A stretch of DNA of 64,000 bases from Pseudomonadota bacterium (lineage in GTDB: Bacteria > Pseudomonadota > Alphaproteobacteria > UBA8366), in contig JAYZAS010000005.1 of the NCBI GenBank assembly GCA_036339585.1, positions 62,001-126,000 on the forward strand, in the 5' to 3' direction. Positions 37,427-45,800 of the stretch are shown here, in pieces. The stretch's first letter is position 1; every line of letters begins with the position of its first letter. The notes beneath the pieces were generated by a model, which was given only the letters and a program-made list of their open reading frames with translations, was not told the DNA's origin and did not search any database. A program made the translations under genes and the position numbers.

Positions 37427-38170
37427 TTATCCAACATATTTTTTTACAAAAGCGAATAATTTTTCCCAGCCATCATTGCATTGTTCAACTCGGTGTAGAG
37501 GCCTATTATAATAAAAGAACCCGTGCCCCGCGCCATCATACCGATGAAACTCATAGGTCTTCCCGTGTTCCTGAAGTTTCTTTTCATGTTGATCTACTTG
37601 CTCAGCACTAGGTGCTTGGTCTTCATTGCCAAATAAGCCAAGAATCGGACAGTTGAGATCTGCCGTCATATCTATAGGAGCTTGAGGTAACTTTTCATTT
37701 AGGTCCTCCTCAGCCATAACCACGCGACCTCCCCAGAGATCTAGACAAGCATCCGCTTTTTCTGTTTTTGAGCAATAAATTACGGCGTGGCGGCCGCCAG
37801 AGCATGTGCCAAAAACGGCTGCTTTACCTGTAGAGAATTGCTGAGATTTAAGCCAGTCCATTGCGGCGTCAACATCTCCAACCATTTGGGCATCTGAAAC
37901 ACCCCCTTCCGCACGAACTTTGGCTGCAACATCTTCTGCGCTGCCCTCGCCAGCGCGTTCGTAAAGATTAGGACTTATTGCTGCATACCCGTGGTGTGCA
38001 AATTTACGCGTTGTTTCGCGGTACCATTCATCCCATCCCGGCAAATGATGTATCAGTACTATTCCAGGAAATGGACCGGGCCCCATTGGGCGGGCAGTAT
38101 AAGCCTGAATGGGATCATTGTTATGGCCGTCTAAGATTATCATTTCTGCGATCATACTTTCGTAAGACAT
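37427..38170 (-). CDS. Dienelactone-hydrolase family protein
   Basis: 247 residues, alpha/beta-hydrolase fold. The nucleophile elbow is GTCSGG with C123, and the triad continues with D184 (GNEDQAPS) and H216 (GAGHGFF). A cysteine nucleophile is the mark of dienelactone hydrolases, which open lactones from ring-cleavage pathways; other members hydrolyse various esters. IVLIHHLPGWDEWYRETTRKF forms the oxyanion region. The substrate cannot be named. It is 100 bases after the hydratase gene, in the same orientation, in an apparent catabolic operon. Confidence 0.85.
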   Translation of the reverse strand: MSYESMIAEMIILDGHNNDPIQAYTARPMGPGPFPGIVLIHHLPGWDEWYRETTRKFAHHGYAAISPNLYERAGEGSAEDVAAKVRAEGGVSDAQMVGDVDAAMDWLKSQQFSTGKAAVFGTCSGGRHAVIYCSKTEKADACLDLWGGRVVMAEEDLNEKLPQAPIDMTADLNCPILGLFGNEDQAPSAEQVDQHEKKLQEHGKTYEFHRYDGAGHGFFYYNRPLHRVEQCNDGWEKLFAFVKKYVG

Positions 38171-38270
38171 TAGTTTTCCTTCCGTAATTTTTTATTTATT
38201 AACAAGAATAAAGACGCTCGGTCGAAACTGAGCAAGAGGGTCGCTGATAAAAGTTTTGCATGAAAAGTAA

Positions 38271-39068
38271 TTAACCTCTTACCGTAACTGAGACAGACCC
38301 TAGTCCGGCCATATGATGGTGTAATGTATCGCCCGGTTTTACCCAATGAGTTTTTACCATAGAACCCAAAGTGACAATATTGCCGCCTCGTAGCATGCGG
38401 CCTTGCTCGCAAAGTTTATTAGCAAGCCATGTAAGAGCGTTTAATGGGTGTCCCATAATCAACGAACTCTTACCGTGGCCTAATTCTTTTGAATTAAGTG
38501 TAACAAACGCTTCTAAAGAGGCAAGGTCAAGCTTGTGCCAGTCTGCGATGGGTCGACCTAGAACGATACCAGCATTGAAAAAATTATCAGCTGTCAAGGT
38601 GGGCGTATCTAAGGCCTCAAAATTCTTATATCTCGCGTCAACAAGCTCTATTGATATCATGACAGAATCTATGGCATCAACAACAAGCTCAAAATCGTAG
38701 GGATCTCCGTTATTGGGAAGATTAGTATCTAACCGGACTGCCATTTCTGCTTCAATTCCTAATTGTACATAATTAGCTAAATCTAAAACTGCTGTATCTC
38801 TGAAAATAGTAGAGCTAAAAATCTCGCCATATATGGGTTCGTGTATGTCTAAGTACCGCTGAAGAACTGGAGTGGTGCAGCCAATTTTGTAGCCGGACCT
38901 GCTGCCTAGACGGCTTCGACTAAGTTTATCATTCAGGCTGTTTTGAATCTTGTATGCAGCTCCCATATCTAAGGGGCGTACATCGCTATTCAACTTATCA
39001 AGCGCGGTATTAGCAAGGCGATTTTCCTCTAAGATGGTCACCGCTTGATTAACATTATCTGATTTCAT
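38271..39068 (-). CDS. 2-keto-4-pentenoate hydratase family protein
   Basis: 265 residues matching the hydratase/decarboxylase branch of the fumarylacetoacetase-like superfamily (MhpD type). These enzymes add water to 2-hydroxypenta-2,4-dienoate-type products of meta-cleavage. Visible segments are KIGCTTPVLQRYL, GEIFSSTIFRD, LGIEAEMAVRL (with the metal-binding acidic residues), ELVDARY, and GLGSVSVTVRG at the C-terminus. The ATG overlaps the stop of the UGSC gene as ATGA, a sign of translational coupling. A role in ring-fission catabolism is a guess from the family. Confidence 0.86.
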   Translation of the reverse strand: MKSDNVNQAVTILEENRLANTALDKLNSDVRPLDMGAAYKIQNSLNDKLSRSRLGSRSGYKIGCTTPVLQRYLDIHEPIYGEIFSSTIFRDTAVLDLANYVQLGIEAEMAVRLDTNLPNNGDPYDFELVVDAIDSVMISIELVDARYKNFEALDTPTLTADNFFNAGIVLGRPIADWHKLDLASLEAFVTLNSKELGHGKSSLIMGHPLNALTWLANKLCEQGRMLRGGNIVTLGSMVKTHWVKPGDTLHHHMAGLGSVSVTVRG

Positions 39069-39598
39069 TCTGTTGCGACAGACGTGAGGTTTTCAATTAT
39101 TGAATCGAAAGCTTGATAGGCAATCATCTCTAACTCTTTTTTGGTACGGTTTTGAATAGGGTGTTCTACCCATACCGTAGCTGGCTCGAAACCAAGAGAT
39201 GCCGCTTGCGCCTTTGCTGCTGACACAAACTCGGTCGTTGCTACAAGTAAACCAGGCACCTTTAATTGATCAAGAGCATTTAAATCATGCAAACTGCACG
39301 ATGTGCATGACCCTCAATCTGCCAGACTTTCAATAACAATGTCTGCCTCGTGCACTATAGACTGAATGGTGTGCAAGTCAGCGTTTTTTGAATTGCTAGC
39401 TTTACGATACCGCCTCACTTCAATTCTCTTCTCTGTAAATTTAGCTTCAATATGGTCGAGAAACTCGTCGGACCGTTCCTTAGCAATATCAAGAAGTGCA
39501 ATGGTCCTTTTCTCGATATTTTCTGGAAAACATGTTGGCTTACGCAGCGTTGTTGAGGCTTCGCTGGTAGGATCTCGTAGGAATTGCGGTTTCTGCAT
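39065..39598 (-). CDS. UGSC-family selenoprotein (in-frame TGA read as selenocysteine)
   Basis: Two open frames on the minus strand (39598-39314 and 39292-39065) share one frame and are separated only by a TGA at 39316-39314. Read through, they give a 177-residue protein whose residues 95-98 are U-G-S-C, followed by TSC, after ESLAD. U-G-S-C with Sec is the signature of the UGSC family, known from marine metagenomic selenoprotein surveys. A good ribosome site (GGAG, 5 bases before the ATG) and four-base coupling with the next gene show an intact operon. A hairpin lies directly after the TGA (39285-39310). The redox motif suggests a thiol/selenol chemistry; substrate unknown. Cys and Sec variants exist; a decayed gene is the alternative but the frame is clean. 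Confidence 0.85.
39285..39316 (-). promoter_or_regulatory. Candidate bacterial SECIS hairpin after the Sec TGA
   Basis: Directly after the TGA (39316-39314) and three G residues, TCATGCA (39310-39304) pairs perfectly with TGCATGA (39291-39285) around a 12-base loop. Inside, TGCAC (39307-39303) can alternatively pair with GTGCA (39299-39295) around a 3-base loop. A bacterial SECIS is expected in this position, but the apical loop begins closer to the TGA (about 10-14 bases) than in E. coli fdhF. Coding constraint also shapes this segment. Confidence 0.5.
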
Positions 39599-39622
39599 GA
39601 CTACTCCACGGTTGTGTAAAAA

Positions 39623-41065
39623 TTAAAATTGGTGGGTCACAGGCTGGATCTCATTACGGTTACGACCACCACCCCATCCACCTATAATGGCCGTTTGTAA
39701 TCCTGCTGTTCCTCCGGCGCGGATAAGAAGAATACCATGGTCTCTCCAGAATTTGGGCACCATTTCTTCAGCTAATTCAGGGTCAATTCCCTCATCAATG
39801 CCGTGTGCTCCTTTTACAAGATCTGCTCCCGGTCGGGTGGTGTAGTGATGTAATGCATCTTCAATATCTTTACGCCCCCACCCGTCATTCTTATAGATTT
39901 TATAATGTTCTGGCGAGATGGCGACGATTACATTTGCGCATTGAACCTTTTTTGGGTGCAATTCATTGACCAGTGACATGGAAAGTGATTTTGCAAGCTG
40001 ATCAGCTGACCGCGCTGTGTCATCTGCAAAAGCCTGCGTGCCATGACCGTGGTGAAGTGTTACAGCATTAGAGCCCGCTGTGCACCCTCGTGAAATATGA
40101 AGTGGCTCCCATTCTGGGTCAGTTTCGTCTTCTGCAAAACAGAAAGTATATTTGCCAGGGTTGCCAAAAACAGCACGATCAATCTCGCCAGGACGTCCGC
40201 CGCCTACATTTCTTACAACCAGCTGCAAAGTGCGGCCAATGGTGGCGTTAGCGCGATTTCCTTGACCAAAGACATTATGACCCCAGTTCATGCCAATAGA
40301 TTTAGTTATGGGACCATTCACAATAATTACCGGGCCAGAAAAAAATAAAGTACACAATACTCCGTGAAGAGTAAATTTCGGATTGAGTGCTGCTTCTATC
40401 GAGGCAAGAATGACTGGCATATACTCAGGACGGGCCCCTGCCATAACAGCATTTATCGCAACCTTTTCAATGGTGCACTCCTGAAAATCTGGGGGCATGA
40501 GACCGAGTTTTTCATTGGGGGAACGATTTATGCCTGCAAGCATTCGAATAATCCTGTCGTCAGTTGGGGGGACTATTGGAAGACCGTCTGTCCAGCCCCT
40601 ATCGTAAGCTTGCTCCACTGGATCATCCCATTCAGAAAATTCTACTTTCCGCGACTTAAATCCAATTTCACCATATGTTGCCTGAAGTTTTTCGTGTACT
40701 CCCGGTTCGGTCGATTTTGATCCGCAGCCGGGTTGATTTGGTGGCAGTGCGAGACCCAACCCTTTAATTCCAGTCATTTTTTCCCAGTCGCTTCGGTTCC
40801 ATCCGTGAACCCGATCGATCTCTTTTTTTCCTTTGGTAAGAATTAGGGTAGGGACGATGTCGACTCCTAACCTGAAACTGTTCTCCAAGGTCCTGTCGTC
40901 GATTACACCGCCGGGTATGGATGGGAAATCAGGGTCATCCTGACAATAAATTCTTATGTTAGCGACTGTATGCCTAAGCTGCTGTAGTACTGGCACCACA
41001 AGCTCACAAGTAGGACAATCGCGTTTGACCACTGCGATAAAGCAATACTCATTAATAGTCATCAT
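39623..41065 (-). CDS. Thioredoxin-like domain fused to a conserved domain; UGSC partner protein
   Basis: 480 residues. Residues 1-100 look like a thioredoxin fold: beta strand, then C17-P-T-C20, then VVPVLQQLRHTV and a later cis-Pro-like VPTLILTKG. The rest (about 130-480) is a conserved domain of unknown function marked by WTDGLPIVPPTDDRI, VAINAVMAGARPEYMPV, GPVIIVNGPITK, and GKYTFCFAEDETDPEWEP. To my knowledge such proteins commonly stand beside UGSC proteins, and here the two genes are 24 bases apart. The CPTC motif could recycle the Sec/Cys motif of the UGSC protein; that is inference. No signal peptide is visible, so it is probably cytoplasmic. Confidence 0.75.
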   Translation of the reverse strand: MMTINEYCFIAVVKRDCPTCELVVPVLQQLRHTVANIRIYCQDDPDFPSIPGGVIDDRTLENSFRLGVDIVPTLILTKGKKEIDRVHGWNRSDWEKMTGIKGLGLALPPNQPGCGSKSTEPGVHEKLQATYGEIGFKSRKVEFSEWDDPVEQAYDRGWTDGLPIVPPTDDRIIRMLAGINRSPNEKLGLMPPDFQECTIEKVAINAVMAGARPEYMPVILASIEAALNPKFTLHGVLCTLFFSGPVIIVNGPITKSIGMNWGHNVFGQGNRANATIGRTLQLVVRNVGGGRPGEIDRAVFGNPGKYTFCFAEDETDPEWEPLHISRGCTAGSNAVTLHHGHGTQAFADDTARSADQLAKSLSMSLVNELHPKKVQCANVIVAISPEHYKIYKNDGWGRKDIEDALHHYTTRPGADLVKGAHGIDEGIDPELAEEMVPKFWRDHGILLIRAGGTAGLQTAIIGGWGGGRNRNEIQPVTHQF

Positions 41066-41315
41066 TCATCACCTTACATGGAGTGGATAAACCTAACATA
41101 CGTCACAACGATTATCACGGTTGCGCACAAAAATTAAAACCTCGGATCGTGCATAGCTTAAAAACGCTTAAACAACGCATCTTTGACTTTTGTATCGTGC
41201 CATACTCGGGGCAAGCGTAACCTTTTGTTGGTAAGCATAATTGATAAACTTTTTTCGAATTGTAGATGTGCCTAGCTCAATTCGTGTTGGATATGAACTC
41301 CGTCTGTTTTGGGAA

Positions 41316-41666
41316 CTAATTAGTTTTAACTAGACCCAATCTGTTGCCTTGCGGATCCTCAAAAATTGCAAAAGTAAGCATTCCCGGAATGTTTGTTGCT
41401 GGGACAATAACTTCGCCGCCCATCTCTTCTATTCGGTCTAGATATTGTTCGGGGTCGTCAACCTCGATGTACACCAGAACTCCGGGGGAGTTGTTATTCT
41501 CAAAAATTCCACCGCTAATACCCTTATCATCTGACTTTGTGTTCACACGCCCATAACCCAATGGGTTTTTGTCTTTAACTTCCCACCCAAAAAGACTCTG
41601 ATAGAAGTCTTTGAGTTCTTTACGATCAATAGCATTTATCTCAAAGTGAACAACAGGACAGCCCAT
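41316..41666 (-). CDS. VOC (glyoxalase/dioxygenase-type) family protein
   Basis: 116 residues with paired beta-alpha-beta-beta-beta modules typical of the vicinal-oxygen-chelate fold: VVHFEINAIDRKELKDFYQS (first module) and VLVYIEVDDPEQYLDRIEEM then FEDPQGNRLGL (second). Members include glyoxalases and extradiol dioxygenases; this one resembles the small single-domain type and the reaction cannot be told. H7 in VVHFE and E near the C-terminus are candidate metal ligands. Preceded by GGAGG; it lies 24 bases after the NMT1-like gene, likely the same operon. Confidence 0.87.
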   Translation of the reverse strand: MGCPVVHFEINAIDRKELKDFYQSLFGWEVKDKNPLGYGRVNTKSDDKGISGGIFENNNSPGVLVYIEVDDPEQYLDRIEEMGGEVIVPATNIPGMLTFAIFEDPQGNRLGLVKTN

Positions 41667-41690
41667 TATACCAATCCTCCAACGTAAACC

Positions 41691-42590
41691 CTAAGTTTGA
41701 ATGGCAAATCGAGTCTCAACAACTTCATCATATGGTATCACGCGATTGATTAAGCCGCCGGTTAATAAAGCAGTACGTAAACGTTCAAACCCCTCCACAT
41801 CTAACAGCGTACTTTTATTCCAAATGCCATTTTTTTTGTAACGTTCAATTGCAGACGTCAATATATCTCCTGAGAATTCCCTAAAAAATGGTTTAACTGC
41901 GCTGGCTATTTCTGTCGCACTATGACAGTGCACCCAGCCAAGAGACTTCGCCATTGCATTTGTTATTGCCTGCATATCATCAGGTCTCGCATCTAACATT
42001 GAGCGGTTAGCATAAAGGCTCGTATAGGAGCATGCGCCTCTGTGCGCTTGTTGGTACAAAATGTGTCCACCTTCCCGAATTAAAATTTCGGCAAATGGTT
42101 CATGCAATTGCACTGCCGCTATATCTCTATTTTTCCAAGATTCTATATTTTGAGACACCGTTTGAGTGGAAATACGAGCAATAGTATTGGGATCAATATC
42201 AGCCCTTCGACAGTCGTCCTGTAGGCAGAGCCAAGGTGTTACGGCCTCGCTAAAACTGCCGAGTGTAATGTCTTTCAGGTCTCCCAATTCGAAATTTTTA
42301 AATTTTTTATTGCTCACAATGTAAAATGGATCGCGACAAACGACCTCACAAAAACAAACCATTTCACATGAAGGATCTTTGTCATGAAAATGAAGTACTC
42401 TCATTGGTCCGCCCCAAGAAAGTGCATCGTGTCGACCTGCGGAAGCCTCCGCTCCCTTTCCCGGTTTTTCACATTCGCCAAATTCCATGGATAAACCCTC
42501 TCCAACAAAAGAGCCAATTTCGAAGGCTAGATAGAATGGAACGTAGAAAAGGCTCCGGAAATTTTCATATAAGGTGATAGTTTTTTGCAT
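41691..42590 (-). CDS. NMT1/THI5-like protein without signal peptide
   Basis: 299 residues with the two-lobe layout of NMT1/THI5/SsuA-like substrate-binding proteins (DALSWGGPMRV; GDLKDITLGSFSEAVTPWL; AAVQLHEPFAEILI). There is no hydrophobic N-terminal segment (MQKTITLYENFRSLFY), so it should be cytoplasmic unless another protein supplies export. A cysteine cluster lies at C75, C79, C81 and C85 (C-x3-C-x-C-x3-C). THI5-type enzymes also use a Cys-rich motif with iron, so an enzymatic rather than a transport role is possible. No permease or ATPase gene is beside it. It probably shares a transcript with the VOC gene. Confidence 0.7.
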   Translation of the reverse strand: MQKTITLYENFRSLFYVPFYLAFEIGSFVGEGLSMEFGECEKPGKGAEASAGRHDALSWGGPMRVLHFHDKDPSCEMVCFCEVVCRDPFYIVSNKKFKNFELGDLKDITLGSFSEAVTPWLCLQDDCRRADIDPNTIARISTQTVSQNIESWKNRDIAAVQLHEPFAEILIREGGHILYQQAHRGACSYTSLYANRSMLDARPDDMQAITNAMAKSLGWVHCHSATEIASAVKPFFREFSGDILTSAIERYKKNGIWNKSTLLDVEGFERLRTALLTGGLINRVIPYDEVVETRFAIQT

Positions 42591-42624
42591 TTATTAAGGC
42601 TCTTTGGTTCGTTCTATAGATTAT

Positions 42625-43431
42625 CTAAAGCTCATTGGTTTTTCTTTTTCTTGGACTTTTTAAATTAATATGCCTACGGCCATTTTGGCCTATCCTTAAG
42701 ATTATGAAAATGAGTTTCAAAAACCACGTTCCATATTTTTTAGCGATCTTATCGGTAACGTTTGCACCTGTGATGCTATCGATCTTAGCATGATCCAAGA
42801 AATGACGCTTCAGTAGAACTGCAGTTATTATTGAAATTAGGGCACCAGCTATCACATCACTGAGAAAATGGACTGTTAGAATCACTCGGCTGATGGCAAC
42901 TAAGGTAGCAAATGTGATCAAAACTGGTGTCGCCCGAGGGAAAATCAGAGAAAGGCTTATTGCAAGTGCCCAGCCCGTTTGTGAATGCCCCGACGGAAAG
43001 GAATTCATTGCGTGATTGGTATTGAATGGGATCAGACCATAGAACCCATCCTCAAACATAGCCTTAGGGCGTTGGCGCCCTATTATAAATTTCAAAAAAT
43101 TTATTGAGATGCCTGAAATCACCAGTGTGTAAAAAACAAATAATGAATTCCTTGCACCTGCACAAAAATGGCTGCTCCATCTAAACTCAGATTGGTCCTT
43201 CTTGATGATAATCAGTGCAAAGCAAATGAAACAAATAAAAGAAAGACTTATATACGTACCTGCACGTCCGAGGTCGGTGATGATGCGCCAATAGTGAGCG
43301 TAACTATCGGAAACCTTTATTTTAAGCCAGTTTGTTAGCCAAGGGTCAATCGTTAACGCCAACGTAACGCAAACAATGAATGTGATTACGGTCCATGAGA
43401 TTAGGGGTTTCTTTACTATAACATTACGCAA
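42625..43431 (-). CDS. PAP2-family phosphatase, membrane
   Basis: 268 residues from a TTG at 43431. Type 2 phosphatidic acid phosphatase signature in three parts: KFIIGRQRPK, PSGHSQTG and SRVILTVHFLSDV, whose last histidine is catalytic, set in about six membrane helices. Such enzymes dephosphorylate lipid phosphates or undecaprenyl diphosphate in the periplasmic face of the inner membrane. The C-terminal tail is rich in Lys/Arg (GRRHINLKSPRKRKTNEL). The substrate is undetermined. Confidence 0.88.
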   Translation of the reverse strand: MRNVIVKKPLISWTVITFIVCVTLALTIDPWLTNWLKIKVSDSYAHYWRIITDLGRAGTYISLSFICFICFALIIIKKDQSEFRWSSHFCAGARNSLFVFYTLVISGISINFLKFIIGRQRPKAMFEDGFYGLIPFNTNHAMNSFPSGHSQTGWALAISLSLIFPRATPVLITFATLVAISRVILTVHFLSDVIAGALISIITAVLLKRHFLDHAKIDSITGANVTDKIAKKYGTWFLKLIFIILRIGQNGRRHINLKSPRKRKTNEL

Positions 43432-43479
43432 TTATTTTATTCCCCGGCGTGGTCATTTATATATTTTCATAAGCCTGTT

Positions 43480-44982
43480 TTAAAAAAGACCGTCTCTGTG
43501 CTGACCAGGCTGAATGTGAGAGGTAATTGTTACGGGTAGGAAATCATACAACTCATCGTTAGTAAGTGAAGTGAGGCGGTTTATTGCTGCTAAAAAGCGT
43601 TCTGACTCCGCCTTTGCGATTATATCTTCAGTGAGACGCAAAAATTTGTTTATGTATTCAGTATGCCCAAACGGGCGTTGGCCTCGCGGGTGAGCGTTGG
43701 GCACAGCCATCTCAGACTCTATCACGGTACCGTCATTGTACACCACCTCTGCACGAACTCCGTGATCTTTTTCTAAAGGCTCTCGGCCATCAAACCGAAG
43801 GTTCCAAGCCGTGTCCTCCATGGTGGTGATTTTCTTCCATAGTGAAACCGTGCTCGGTCGACTAGCTCGCTCGGCCGAGTAACTCTTTTTATGGTGCCAT
43901 TCCCCATCCTCGAGCGCTACTGCAAAGCAATACATTGCGCTATGATCGAGTGTTTCTCTCGAAGCCGACGGATCCCATTTAGATTTATTTCCAGACCCAG
44001 CTCCCATCATATTATGTGTTTTTTGTTTTGTATGAAGAATTATATTACGTATTTCATCAACACGTTCAAGTTTATCACGCATGTTAATAGCAAGGTCTAT
44101 AGGCACTTGTCCGTGATAACCCGCGGCATGTTCCTTAGTATAGGTTTCAAGTATGCGGCGTTTCGGCTCTCCTTTATCAGGTAGCATCACGTCGTATCCC
44201 TCGGGACGATTCTCTAAGTAAGAAGCGATAAAGCCGCATTCACCCTCGTAGATACACCCCGGGCTACATCCACCGCGCATTGCTCGATCAATAGCATGAA
44301 TTGCTTGCATTGAAGCATGCGCTGGCGCATTTGCTTTCCAGCTAGTTAATTCTCCACAGCGGCCTTGGCCGGTGGTTGCACTGACTTGAACCCCATGCTG
44401 TATAGCTTGAAAAATAGTTTCAGTTTCTAACCCAAGCATTGTTCCAATGCCACAGATTACCGATGGAACTATGTGAGCAGTGTGGTCAAGCCGATTTTTA
44501 GCAAGTGGAATGTTGTGGGCTAGTGCAATTTGAACTTCATAGGCCGTAAGTAATCCTTGCACGAATTGTTTTCCGTTGCAGCGCATTTGTTGCGCGACTG
44601 CAAGTATCCCAGACATGGTATCGCCAGGATGTGCTACGTCTGCTCCATAAAAATTATCATGGAAGTCTAATTCGCGAACAGCCGTTGCGTTTGCCCATGT
44701 AGCCCACTCGCAATGGACCGTATCACAGCTAGCTAAACCGAACAAAGTGGCTCCGCCAGGACGTGGATGTGCTAGTGCTTCAGATCGTGCATTAGCTACC
44801 GAAGGCGCGTTCAGCGCGGCTAATGCCACTCCTAAATTATCTACCACGCGAAGCGCCGCCATTTCAGCAGCAGCGCCATCTAATGGCGCCGTGTCGGATG
44901 CGGTTTCGGCTAAAATCCACGCAAGCTGTTCATGCTTTGGCAGTGTGCCTGTGGGACGCACATTTACATTAAAAACACGCAT
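43480..44982 (-). CDS. MmgE/PrpD family protein (2-methylcitrate-dehydratase-like), long form
   Basis: 500 residues. The PrpD fold is evident: VRELDFHDNFYGADVAHPGD (catalytic/substrate region), LTAYEVQIALAHNIPL, KAHAPAF-like WKANAPAHASMQAI, and ILETYTKEHAAGYHGQVPIDLA. It resembles the 2-methylcitrate dehydratase branch, which removes water from 2-methylcitrate in propionate degradation, but no prpB or prpC is in the window, so the substrate is unknown. Gap of five bases after the acyltransferase-like gene, so it is likely co-transcribed. A second, shorter paralogue lies at 46599-47990. Confidence 0.83.
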   Translation of the reverse strand: MRVFNVNVRPTGTLPKHEQLAWILAETASDTAPLDGAAAEMAALRVVDNLGVALAALNAPSVANARSEALAHPRPGGATLFGLASCDTVHCEWATWANATAVRELDFHDNFYGADVAHPGDTMSGILAVAQQMRCNGKQFVQGLLTAYEVQIALAHNIPLAKNRLDHTAHIVPSVICGIGTMLGLETETIFQAIQHGVQVSATTGQGRCGELTSWKANAPAHASMQAIHAIDRAMRGGCSPGCIYEGECGFIASYLENRPEGYDVMLPDKGEPKRRILETYTKEHAAGYHGQVPIDLAINMRDKLERVDEIRNIILHTKQKTHNMMGAGSGNKSKWDPSASRETLDHSAMYCFAVALEDGEWHHKKSYSAERASRPSTVSLWKKITTMEDTAWNLRFDGREPLEKDHGVRAEVVYNDGTVIESEMAVPNAHPRGQRPFGHTEYINKFLRLTEDIIAKAESERFLAAINRLTSLTNDELYDFLPVTITSHIQPGQHRDGLF

Positions 44983-44987
44983 TCATA

Positions 44988-45734
44988 TTACTTCATTGTT
45001 AACTGCACGAGCCATATTATTCCTATCAGTGCCGGCTGATGTAAAATATATACTATGAGGGAATGTTGTCCCACCCACTGAGTAATTTTAGAGACGTAAT
45101 TTTTCGGGCACCAATTACTGATTGACATAAACCCTGTCGTTCGTTGCCAACGGCAGCACGCGACACCAAAGAGTACTATTCCTGCCCAAGGAAAGATTGG
45201 AACATAATCTATACTCTGAGGAGGCGAAGTGACGAGGCCAATCCATTGTAACCAGTCACGATTAAAAAAAGGGTCGCTAGCGAGGCTAGGCAAAAAGCAA
45301 AACAGCACGGCAATCATAAAGGTGATAAAAAAATTAATTTTAAGAAAAGGGAGTGCAATGAAACTTGCTACAGCTATGCAATGGAGAACGCCAAAGAAAA
45401 CGTAGACTTGCGGCATTACCAACAATGTTCCGAGCGAAACAAGTATTGCGCCCCCAGTGATACCAATCCAACGCCGCCAGAATGCGCGCCAGTTGTGACC
45501 GTTTTCATGTGCCAGCACCATCGCAATTCCAGCTACAAATAAAAATATTGAGAGGATCACAGTTCGCGCTAAAAGCCAGATCGGGTTGCTGAACAATTCC
45601 AGATCGATAAACCCGAAGTCGCTGAGATCCCACACGAAGTGATACAGGATCATAAACCAGACAGCGATCCCGCGCAGAATGTCAAGTGTTGCGATCCGGT
45701 TTGATGTGGGCGGCCCACAGAGAATTAGTTTCAT
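44988..45734 (-). CDS. Heparan-alpha-glucosaminide acetyltransferase-like membrane protein (DUF1624)
   Basis: 248 residues with about seven hydrophobic segments. The N-terminal ATLDILRGIAVWFMILYHFVWDLSDFGFI matches the DUF1624 family, in which a histidine (YHFVWD) is thought to take part in acyl transfer across the membrane. Later segments include VFFGVLHCIAVA and SLIVYILHQPALIG. Role in modifying a surface sugar or another periplasmic acceptor is plausible but not shown. It lies next to an MmgE/PrpD gene. Confidence 0.78.
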   Translation of the reverse strand: MKLILCGPPTSNRIATLDILRGIAVWFMILYHFVWDLSDFGFIDLELFSNPIWLLARTVILSIFLFVAGIAMVLAHENGHNWRAFWRRWIGITGGAILVSLGTLLVMPQVYVFFGVLHCIAVASFIALPFLKINFFITFMIAVLFCFLPSLASDPFFNRDWLQWIGLVTSPPQSIDYVPIFPWAGIVLFGVACCRWQRTTGFMSISNWCPKNYVSKITQWVGQHSLIVYILHQPALIGIIWLVQLTMK

Positions 45735-45800
45735 GGCTGTAAGTTAATACTGGAAAGAGGTTACGCGACGGATTTTTACAATTTTTTTGAGCTTGACACT

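Noticed and set aside
39314-39316. The UGSC gene as a pseudogene with a nonsense mutation
   Set aside because: The TGA falls exactly on the signature position, the frame is otherwise clean across both halves, and coupling with the next gene is preserved.
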